Made by a program: the position numbers and the translations under genes. A stretch of 64,000 bases of DNA, from contig NC_092406.1 of the NCBI RefSeq assembly GCF_009017415.1, positions 3,720,001 through 3,784,000 on the forward strand, read 5' to 3'. Under the pieces are notes generated by a model that did no database searches, was not told the origin of the DNA, and was given only the letters and a program-made list of their open reading frames with translations. Position 1 is the stretch's first letter; each line of letters begins with the position of its first letter. This document shows, piece by piece, positions 54,794-64,000 of this stretch. The DNA is from Aspergillus flavus (Eukaryota; Ascomycota; Eurotiomycetes; Eurotiales; Aspergillaceae).

Positions 54794-57700
54794 TTAGTTT
54801 GTTGCAGACACCGTGTGATTTAGTTCTTCCCACCCATGCTGTTTCCATGGTGCAATCATAATCGACCGGAGCGCATCACTCGCCTTTCCGGTTTGTGCAT
54901 ATGCGGTAGACAGGTCAACTGCGTCAAGGTTGCCCTGGGGTGGAACGCTACGCAAAGCTCTCTTGACGCCCATCTCCGCGGGATAGGGTTCATCGGAGGC
55001 TGCTGCTAATTCCATCCAACCTTGAGGCTGATAAGGTGATCTCATCACGGCTGCCGCAGCTTCCCCAACACGTCTTGTCTCCTCGGGAACCCCAGAGTTA
55101 TCGGTGAATCCTAAGGTAGACATGGCTGTTAAAAGCTTGACCAACTTAGTCTGTTCGTGAATCTCAATATCGTCTCTCGTGATCATGCTCTGCAAGTCAG
55201 ATTGGACGGCCTCAATGGCGTCCTGGTCGGAATCAAGGATCGCAATGGCACCCAGTAAGGTGACAGCCCCGACATGTTCGGGGTTGTTCTCAACACAGTC
55301 AAATAGCTGTTGGCGAGCCACGGCCCGTTCCTCCTCGCCACCTTTAGCCCATAGCACTTGTGCGAGAAGACATACCACTTCAGGCGCGTTGTCCGCTTCC
55401 TGGAGAGCGTCACGGAACATATCAATCGCACTGTCCATGTTCCGTAGATAATAATGCGCCAGGCCCGCTGTCAAGTGGGCTGACAAGCGAAGCTTGCTGT
55501 TCGTTTCAGGATCGAACTTCTCGGCATCTTCTTCCCCTGATAGCATGAGCGCTGTCTCTGCCTTTTCAGCAGCTTCCTCGAATTCATGACGTGCAAGGAG
55601 TACACGAGCAATATCCGCGTTTGCCTGGGCGAATCGAGAGAGGGCCGACGCTGACTCGGACACCTCGTATTCTGCCTCTACAGCGGTACAGAGGGTCCGT
55701 AGACTGGCTTCTGCGTCTGATATTTCGCCAATTCTCTCAGCCAAAAGAGAGGATAGATGCACGAAGGGTAAATCGGATGGGTCCTGCGAAGAGAGCTGGT
55801 GAAGTGCAAAGAACGGTTGAATCAGCGCTGAAACCTCGTTCGAAGCCGAAGAGTCTGACATAAGATGATCGAACAAGCTTAACGTGTACTGCTTCTTAGG
55901 CAATGGGGCTGACGAGTTGGAGATATCAAAGGCGTGCTCAAACAGACCCCTGGCTTCCCGCGGGTCACCAAATAGAAGGGCAAGGAAGCCTTGTCCAATC
56001 CAGGCTTGGGAATTGTCTGGATCTGTAGATTGCGCACGAGTAAAGGCTTCATTTGCAAGCTGGATGTCATTGTGGATCAGGTAAAGTGCCCCCAGGTTGG
56101 TCCAAACTTGCGCAGTTCTGTCGTTAAGATGGAGACTTCTGACAAAGGCATGCTGTGCTACCTTCGGGCTCATACTTGTAGTCGCTACACCAAGGGCGTT
56201 CCAGAATTCAGAGTTCCCAGCCTCTAGCTCAATGGCCCGTTTGAAGCATCGGATTGCCGCCTTCAAAAATTTCCGCGACTGCCTCTTGCCTGGTGTGCTC
56301 GTAGACACTTGCATACATCTGAACGCCCTGTATTCGGACCAACCAAGATTGTACCAAGCAACCGCCTGAGCATGAATGTCCTGTGCTGACACATGGATGG
56401 CGCGCTTGTATGCCAGAATCGAGGCGTACATACATTTATCTGATGGGCTGCAGGCCTCATCATCTGTATTTTTCAATTCCGAGAGACGATCTTGTCCGAC
56501 GTCATCCACATCTGTAAGGATGTCGAAAACTGCAGACTCAAGCTGGGTAGAGAGTAGTTTCTGTACTTCGTTTAATGGGGCTCTTGCAGTCTTCGACTTG
56601 ACATAGGAGAAGACTGAGCATGCATCTCCTACACCCTTCCATAGATTGAAGATGTCGACTCTTTCCAGGGCTAGGGATGTTGCTACCAGAATCGCTTTAC
56701 GGGCCAGTCCAATGCAGTCGTTAAAAAGACCCAGATCAAGGCTCTTCCAAGAGCTTTCCGTGAGTGTATGGAGTAGTGCAATAGACACGCCGATTTCATT
56801 CGGATGGATACTTAGAACATCCTCGTATCTCGCAATAGCATCGTCGTATTCTCCAAGCTCCCGCTTGACATTCGCCAGCATGTACCGTGCGAACCAGACT
56901 TGTTCCTTATCTGAGTTGGAGAGGGAGTCCTCCAACTGTTGGGCATGCTCGAAGGCTTTCGTAGCGGCAATGTAACGGCCAGAATGGTGGTAGCTCTCTC
57001 CTAGGCCGACCCATGAATGATAGTCGCCCGGTGACAGTCGCAAAGCTGCCTGGAAGGAGACGATACTCTTCGCATATTGTTGCTTGTTGATCTGGACAGT
57101 GCCCAAAGCAGCATACGGCCAGCTGTAACCCCGTCGTTTCGAGCCCGGTGCAGGTTTAGCTTTTCCGGAGTCCACAACACGCTGTGACACAGCTTCAACA
57201 AGATCCCACTCTTTTTGATCTGCAAATGCCTTTGCGAGCCGTTCAGCTGCTTCAATCTCGGATGGTGACAGCTCAAAGGCTTTGTGAAAACATCTTCGCG
57301 CCCTACCTTTGTCCCTCTTGTAATCGGCGTAGAATAGTCCGAGACTAGTGTAAGCGGGCGCGTAGTTTATGTTGGTCTGGATTGACGCAAGGAAATTAGC
57401 GTAGGCGCCATTGCGGTCCTTGCGTGCGCCAGGCGATGGATCCAACTCCCACTGACAATAACCAATACGATAAAAAGTTTCCGATTTAAAATCTCTATTT
57501 TCCAGATCCGAATTTTGTAGTTCTTCAAGCACATCTTGGAGCCCGTGAAGTCCGGATGTAAGATCACCTGTCAGTGCCTTGCTCCAGGACAACTCGGCAC
57601 GAACCTTGAGGTTCGATGGGTCTCGTTCCAGAGCACGCTCCAGGAAATTGACGGCCTCGGTATAATCTTCGTCTACTTTGAGGATAAGACCAATTCCAAG

Positions 57701-59188
57701 TAGACAGCTCGTGGATTTTGGGTTTCTTTTTAGGATTTCTTCGAAGATAATTTTGGCCTCAGGGTGGTTCCGGGGCGACTGATAGTAGATCAAGGCGTTT
57801 GCAAGAGCGATATTCATACAATCGGTTGTCTTTTGAAGCTTCATTCCAGTTGTTTTGACCAGATCTTGAATGTTGCGAAGTCCTTTTCGAGAAACATCCA
57901 CAACGCTCTCGTACTCTTCAAGGGTCAAGTAAAATTCACCCAAGATGCGATGCGCAACAATTGAGGATCCGGACATTTCAAGTCCTTCGACCATCAGCAG
58001 AACACTGTCTTGAACACCGAGTTCATTGGTCTCATCATTTTCATCCTCGGCCTCCTGTTCCTTTGCCTTAGTATCTTTGTCCTTCTCCTTGGAGTCTTTG
58101 GGCTTCTTTGGAAATGGTGAAAGGTTGCTGGCCAAGAAACCTTTCAGGACTTTAGTAAGCCCCGCTTCTGGAAAGAATTCGATAAATTCCTCTAGGAAAT
58201 TGCGATCCCACTCTGAGAAGTTTTGAATATCTTGCCATTCAAGATAGATTCTCCATGCCAGCTCGAAGGGGTGCTTGATAATGACCATGTCACGAGCTGC
58301 CGCCCACACCTCCTCGCGCTTCGCCTTCTTTTCGTTTGTCGGAAGAACGGCGAGAACATCGCAGCCCCGCTCTATTATCTTCTCTTCATATGTACGCCGG
58401 ACCTCATCGTCATGGCTCCAGTCCACGATTCCGCGATACAGCTGTTCGAGTTCGCTACGTCTGAAGGCCTCCCTCTTCACTTCCAAGGTGACTTGCTCAA
58501 TGCGCGCACCCAGTCGTGTACGCCTTTCTCCTATCTCCCTGTTTATGAATTCTTTTTCTTCGGCTTCGGTCATCTCTATCAGGCGAAGATATGTATGCGC
58601 AGGGTGCGGGATGAAACCCTCTAGGATATCGTAGATAGGACTCGACGGCAAATGTAGTTCGAGGGCCTTTCGACATTGAGACCGTGTGCCATTTTTCTTT
58701 GTAAATTTAATATATTTGTCTACGATTTCTTCGCAGCGTCGACTGTCATTTCTGGAGAGGGGTCAACTTGTGTTCTATCAAACGGTCAGAAGTGAGACAA
58801 TGGTAAACCTACGCTTCACCAAGGATCTGGCAAAGCTTTATGACCGCCTCGCGATAGGAGTCTAGCCTGCTGTTTCCTTGCTTCTCATACAGACTGATCA
58901 GCCCTTGCCATGCTATCTTGTCATTCTCTTTCGCACGGGTTGCTGCGAGGTAGGCGTTCTCCGCATCTTTTGTCTTGTTGAGTTTATCGAGCGCAAGCCC
59001 TAAAAAAACGTTCCTAAAGGACAAATTTATGTCAGCGACAGGTATTAATAGAGTAGAGACCGGGTTACATACGCGTGGTAGTTTTGAGGTTCCTGTTGCA
59101 CAAGAGCTTTGGCTTTCTCGGCCGCAAGCTCGAAATCTTTCGAGTCCAGTGCTGTTCGCACCGCTTTCAGGGCTGCCTTACTTGACAT
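54794..59188 (-). CDS. ski3: Ski complex TPR scaffold Ski3
   Basis: Scaffold of the Ski complex that feeds mRNA to the cytoplasmic exosome (yeast Ski3, animal TTC37). Three exons (59073-59188, 58813-59013, 54794-58751) join in phase to 1424 residues. Tetratricopeptide repeats run almost throughout. The N terminus MSSKAALKAVRTALDSKDFE starts the first TPR, and the second exon gives NVFLGLALDKLNKTKDAENA. Later repeats include APAYTSLGLFYADYKRDKGR and WPYAALGTVQINKQQYAKSI. A low-complexity charged linker lies near 58030-58110 (KDSKEKDKDTKAKEQEAEDE). I placed the start in the upstream exon because the 5' TPR and both short introns fit; the long third exon alone would lack an ATG at its beginning. 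Confidence 0.93.
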
Positions 59189-59652
59189 CCTAGCTCAATT
59201 GCCGCATAGCCTTGCGCTAGCAGTCAGACAAAAGTACCTGGCAGAATCGCAGGCAAACAAACGAGCGACAGTTGAGAAGAAAGCCAAGTTAGGCAAATGT
59301 TCGGTTTGTGGGGAAGCCGAGCGGGCGGCGTGGTGATACGTCAGAGGGCCGATCTCGTGGCCGCTTATCTCCCCAGACCGTAAGCGCCCATCCGTCCATC
59401 TACTCACCCTTACAGCGCTTGGGGAGCGGTGTGAACTGAGCTCTGGATCTTTTATTCCTTCCGAGACCCTACAGACTGTATTTCTTCGGGTCGCTGTAGG
59501 GAGGTAAGCGTCGATCTCATCAGCAATGTATCATTGTTGAGCTATTCCCTACTAACTTATCAGCTCCCATAGGTCCCAGGCTAGCCTTCTATTCTATGCT
59601 ATTTAAATCAAAACAAATTGATTCATAGTTCTACTCGCTATTTCAAACAATC
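59189..59652. other. Intergenic, divergent promoters ski3 / glucosidase
   Basis: Region of 464 bp with both 5' leaders. TATTTAAA-like sequence at about 59600-59607 may serve the glucosidase gene. No gene seen. Confidence 0.45.
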
Positions 59653-62123
59653 ATGGGAGCTCCCCGGCTTCGGATCGAAGGCGCAACCTTCAAAGACCCA
59701 AATAATCGAGAAATTACGCTTAGAGGCATCAATGTCGCCGGAGAATCCAAATACCCCAAGAGCCCTGATACCCCTTCTTATGTGCCCGACAAGTTCTTTG
59801 AGACAGATGACGTTTCATTCGTTGGTCGCCCGTTCTCGCTGGATGACGCACATACACACTTCGCAAGGCTACGGAAATGGGGCTACAATACCATAAGATA
59901 TATTTTCACCTGGGAGGCTATAGAACACGCAGGTCCTGGGAAGTATGACGATGAATGGATTTCTTTCACCATTGAAGTCCTTCGAATTGCGAAGCAATAC
60001 CAATTCTATGTGTTCATGGACCCTCATCAGGATGTGGTATAGTTCCCTTCTGCCGTGCTTAATGCCGAGTGCGCGGTTACTGACAGCATCCAGTGGTCCA
60101 GATTGTCAGGAGGATCCGGTGCACCAGGGTGGACTCTCTATGCAGCGGGACTTAACCCAAGAACTTTCAAGAAGACCGAAGCTGCTCTTGTCCAAAACAC
60201 ATATGACAATCCGGCAGAGTTTCCGAAGATGATCTGGAGTACAAATTACACCCGTCTTGTCTGCCAGACCATGTTCACCCTGTTCTGGGCTGGTCGAGAC
60301 TTTGCACCCAAGGCAATCATCAATGGTGTGAACATCCAAGAATACCTTCAGGGTCACTTCATCGCTGCTTGCCGATATTTCGCGCAGAAGATCCACGAGG
60401 CCGGTGATCTGGAAAATGAAGTAGTTATCGGATGGGAAAGCTTGAATGAGCCCCATAGAGGACTTATTGGTGTTCAGGACATATCAGTGGTTCCGCCTGA
60501 CCAACAACTCCAGTTAGGGACATCCCCTACTGCTTTCCAGGCAATGTTGACTGGATCTGGACGAGCTTGCGAGGAGACGACGTGGGCGTTCGGTGGCTTT
60601 GGCCCTCACCAGACTGGTCGGGAACTCGTGGACCCTGAGGGTGAGTCCGCATGGCTGCCTGCGAGCTATGATGATCACAAATATGGTTGGAAAAGAGATC
60701 CGGAATGGAAATTAGGCGAGTGTCTATGGGCACAGCACGGCGTCTGGGATCCGTCAACAGACCGACTACTCAGAAAAGATTATTTCGCTAAGAAACCCCA
60801 AAGCGGCGAACCATTGAATTACGATGTCTTCACGAACACATATTTTATGGAGCATTATAGGGCGTACAAGGATGCCATTAGAAGTGTATGGCCCGAGTCC
60901 ATCATGCTTTGCCAGCCCCCTGTCATGGAAGTACCCCCCGATCTCAAGGGATCATTCGATGACGATCCCAACATGATTCATGCCGTACACTACTACGATG
61001 GCCTGACATTGTTGACAAAGCATTGGTAAGCCCTGTTGCATTGCAGTTCGTTAGCACCCCACTAATCATTCTTCAGGAATCGACTATACAACGTTGATGT
61101 AATTGGCGTGCTTCGTGGGAAATATCTCGCCCCAGCATTTGCTGTGAAGATTGGGGAGACGGCGATCCGGAATTGTCTGCGTGACCAGCTCAAGTATCTC
61201 CGAGAGGAGAGTTTACGATTTATGGGAAACCATCCCATGATCTTTACGGAGATCGGAATCCCCTACGACATGGATGACAAACACGCGTACAAAACTGGCG
61301 ATTATAGTAGCCAGATTAGTGCAATGGATGCCAACCATTTTGCCCTGGAAGGCAGCACTGCCAATGGCTTTACACTGTGGCTTTACACAACACAGGTAAG
61401 GGACCCTCTTTATTCCAAGCTGAAACGTTTCCTCGAGCATCCAATGGCTGATTCATGCTTCAGAACAATCATGAATGGGGCGATAACTGGAACGGCGAGG
61501 ACCTCTCGATCTACTCCCTCGACGACCCCGAGCTGCCGAGCGGTAAGCTGTTAGCGATTGAAAGCGCATCACATTCGCGGTCTGACCCTCATTCTCCAGC
61601 CTATTCAGAGAGTCACAGTAACATGGAAGATGAACATGTGGGACCTTCGAATCTGAAAGACGCGCTTCGACCAGCCTCTATCACTTCCGAACTTTCTTCT
61701 CTTCAGCTCTCCAAAGACCAGACAGGCTTTCGCGCCGCGGAGGCCTACATTCGACCAAGCCCGATTTTCACCAACGGCTCTCTCACGCACCATGGCTTCG
61801 ACTTACGGAATTGCACCTTCACCATGTCATTAGTGGCCAAAGAAAAGGCCGTGAGAGGGGATCAACCCACCGAGATCTATTTGCCAGATTTCCACTTTCC
61901 GGATATACAATCCGTAGTCTCTGTCAGCAGTGGGGAGTGGACAATCGACCATGCAGAGATTGACTCTGTGAAAATCCAACGACTTCGGTGGTGGCACCCA
62001 GATGGAAAACAGGAAATCAAGATTCAAGGAGTCAAACGCAAGCCAGGCGACTTGACCAAAGTCTCCGGAGAGGATTTAACCTATCTGGAACAATGCCAAC
62101 GTGGAGCCTGTACTATCATGTAG
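59653..62123 (+). CDS. GH5 steryl-beta-glucosidase / glucocerebrosidase-like, CaaX-like C terminus
   Basis: Glycoside hydrolase family 5 enzyme of the EGCrP2/Egh1 type, which removes glucose from ergosteryl glucoside. Four exons (59653-60036, 60094-61025, 61077-61395, 61464-62123) join in phase to 764 residues. The TIM barrel begins at LRGINVAGESKYP. DPHQDVWSRLSGGSGAPGWT spans the first splice and is a subfamily hallmark. The acid/base is E247 in GWESLNEPHRG and the nucleophile E497 in IFTEIGIPYD. The C-terminal beta domain includes FTMSLVAKEKAVRGDQPTEI. No signal peptide is present, so it is intracellular. The protein ends CQRGACTIM: the last four residues CTIM resemble a farnesylation box. 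Confidence 0.91.
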
Positions 62124-63123
62124 GGGGATTGAACTTAGAGTTTACTCAGTTTTGACTGAGGTTGGCGCATTGGGAGTTAAGAATTTTCTTTTTTCATTAT
62201 TGATGCGTCGAATCATGGGCATTTTGTTCTTTGATTATATACTTTTCTTTGACATTGTTTTCTCCGATTGAATAAAGGGGAAAAGAATGTCAATGATTTA
62301 AACTTTCTTGATGATCAGATAACAAGCGTCAGGGGTAACGACTCGAAGTAGGCTAGAGGCTGAACCAGAATGAGAAATCGATTTAATGAAGCAAACGTGA
62401 TGTTGGCCGAATGGAAATTAATCAATTTAATTGTTATGTGATGATTCACTCGTTTTGCGTCTGTGAATCATGTTGACCCGAGTCGACTATAGAAACTGAA
62501 GAAGAGAGAGAGTATAAATAGGAAGCGGTGTGGGCGGAACCCCTCCGACAGTCGGTGTGGTGATTGGAGCGGCAGCGCGTGGAAAATTCAGTGAAAGCAT
62601 CTGAAAGGGTAAAAGGTGGGCGGGCGTTTGCCTGATTATTCCTACTTTTGGTTCCCTCTTTCCCAATCACAACAACGCCCGCCTCCTGTCTTAGAAAACT
62701 ACTACTAGTCTCCCAGCCTTGAAGCTCTTCCTTTGGAGTGGTCTATATTGACCTCCCCAGTGTTGTTAATCCCTCATTTAAGAATCATTTTCCGGGGGCG
62801 GGATTCCGAACAGGCAGGAAACACCGAGCCGGACGTGCGCAGTTGCTCTTCTGGACCGTGGTCCGCCCGCTGGAACTATTTGATCACGGGTACTTGTTGA
62901 TGATCTGCTGCACCTCGTTCGATCCTGTCAAACAAAACTTAAAAAAGACAGGCTAAAAAGAAAAAGGATAAAAAGAAAAAAGGACCGAAAAAAAGTCAAG
63001 GGCTTGTACAAAGCCTAGATCATGATTTGATTGCTCCAACAACTACTTAGAAGGAATTGAAGCAATCATTACTGGATCACTAAACAAGCCCCCGGTCAAT
63101 TTCAGGGTCGGGACTAGTCGAAA
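62124..63123. other. Intergenic, upstream of exportin gene
   Basis: 1 kb with the glucosidase 3' end and the exportin promoter. It has an A-rich run at 62939-62995. Short open frames (62446-62670 minus, 62738-62956 plus) are not recognised. Confidence 0.5.
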
Positions 63124-64000
63124 ATGACTACCGAAGAAGATCTGTCGGAGAGCCGCATCGCAGACATCGTTCGCGCTCTGGAGCTCATCCACAATCCGTC
63201 ATCCACCAATGAGCTCAGAAGGGAGGCGTTGACGTTTGTTGAGTCGCAAAAGGAAAGCAAATCCGCTGCGCGCAACGGCTTTGTGCTGGCATCCCGGGAA
63301 CAAAACGATCCCTTAGTCCGCTATTTTGGTCTGACTCTCTTGGACCATGTCTTGCGGCACACCTCTTTCACGGGTTCCGCGCAAGTGGTCGAGCTGAGGG
63401 AGCTGGTCCTCAAGCTTGCAGAGTCCATCCGACCTGAGGATCCTGCATATCTCCGCAACAAAATCCCGCAACTATGGGCGGAGATCGCGAAAAGGAGCTG
63501 GGGCTTGGACTGGATTGAAATGGATCAGGCGCTTGCCCAATTTTGGGGAGCTAGTCTGGTGCACAAAGAGTTGGTTCTCTCCATTCTAGAAACTCTATCG
63601 GAGGACATCTTCTACCGGGAAGATACCGTTTCCTCGTTGCGAGGAACAGACCTCAACCGAGCTCTGGTTGAGATTTTTACGCCGCTGTCGGTTTTTGAAG
63701 AGGTGTATCCGAAAAGGGATAACCACGTCGCGCTACGGTACGGCTCTGATGGCTGGCTGCCACGAATCTGCGAGTTCCTCCAATATTGTGTTGAGAACCT
63801 GCAAAATTCAAAACAAGCGAAAGATGCAGCGCTCAAAGCACTTGCAGCTCTGAAGTCTGTTCTGTTATGGGCCATTCCTAAGGCCATTATTTCCTCAAAC
63901 TGTGTCCCTGCTATTGCTAGAGCTTTCACATGTTCAGATGAGCAGGTATTATTGGCTGCCGTCGAAGCCTTGCACTCGTTGTATAGCAGATCCAACATGG
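63124..64000 (+). CDS. msn5: Exportin-5 / Msn5-type karyopherin, 3' end missing
   Basis: Nuclear export receptor of the importin-beta superfamily. The frame opens at ATG 63124 and stays open to the window end (292 codons shown), so the gene continues outside. The N-terminal HEAT repeats match Msn5/exportin-5: IADIVRALELIHNPSSTNEL, RREALTFVESQKESKSAARN, DPLVRYFGLTLLDHVLRHTS, then LRNKIPQLWAEIAKRSWGLD and FWGASLVHKELVLSILETLS. The LL.H.....RYFGL and KRSWG elements are the most telling. No intron is needed in the visible part. Cargo in this species is unknown. Confidence 0.87.
   Translation, partial: MTTEEDLSESRIADIVRALELIHNPSSTNELRREALTFVESQKESKSAARNGFVLASREQNDPLVRYFGLTLLDHVLRHTSFTGSAQVVELRELVLKLAESIRPEDPAYLRNKIPQLWAEIAKRSWGLDWIEMDQALAQFWGASLVHKELVLSILETLSEDIFYREDTVSSLRGTDLNRALVEIFTPLSVFEEVYPKRDNHVALRYGSDGWLPRICEFLQYCVENLQNSKQAKDAALKALAALKSVLLWAIPKAIISSNCVPAIARAFTCSDEQVLLAAVEALHSLYSRSNM

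Overview
The window reads as chromosomal DNA of a filamentous ascomycete, most likely Eurotiales (Aspergillus/Penicillium type). Genes lie on both strands without operons and carry many short (about 50-80 nt) GT-AG introns with CTAAC-like branch sites. Family content points the same way: class I chitin synthase, GPI-anchored Thr/Pro-rich wall protein, Fig1, sedolisin, Zn2Cys6 regulator, GH5 sterylglucosidase. I have no search result to name a species. Exon joins were worked out by hand from splice signals, reading phase and family resemblance.

Layout. 1-17.8 kb is mostly conserved: 3' part of a zinc alcohol dehydrogenase, a repeat-rich GPI wall protein, primase small subunit (pri1), mitochondrial p32/MAM33, TMA16, exonuclease 1 (exo1), a Fig1 membrane protein and an MFS drug/H+ antiporter. 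18.4-20.4 kb holds a decayed gene for a P-loop kinase/HAD/uracil-phosphoribosyltransferase fusion, with four in-frame stops and no frameshift. 21.4-26.6 kb has an arrestin-like gene divergent from a class I chitin synthase.

26.6-43.7 kb is the accessory part: a secreted flavin oxidase with GC-rich codons, two intron-containing tRNA-Val(CAC) genes 2.9 kb apart flanking a broken apple/PAN-like gene, a Zn2Cys6 regulator, a 55-residue secreted cysteine-rich protein, a Nudix hydrolase, a broken cysteine-rich gene head-to-head with an unknown small ORF, an SCP2-fold protein and a sedolisin protease. Long gene-poor gaps separate them.

44-64 kb returns to conserved genes: RPN12, DPH7, succinate-semialdehyde dehydrogenase divergent from an epoxide hydrolase, a DUF1917-like protein, VPS51 divergent from RMI1, SKI3, a GH5 steryl-glucosidase ending in a CaaX-like tail, and the 5' part of an Msn5/exportin-5 gene cut by the window end.

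The genes do not form one pathway. Three serve DNA replication or repair (pri1, exo1, rmi1) and three concern wall and membrane (GPI protein, Fig1, chitin synthase), but they are dispersed. I saw no CRISPR array, intact transposon, PKS/NRPS core gene or rRNA. The best leads are the stop pattern in the kinase/HAD/UPRT gene, the CaaX-like tail of the glucosidase, the 9-nt exon of the epoxide hydrolase, the duplicated tRNA-Val genes and the small secreted protein.
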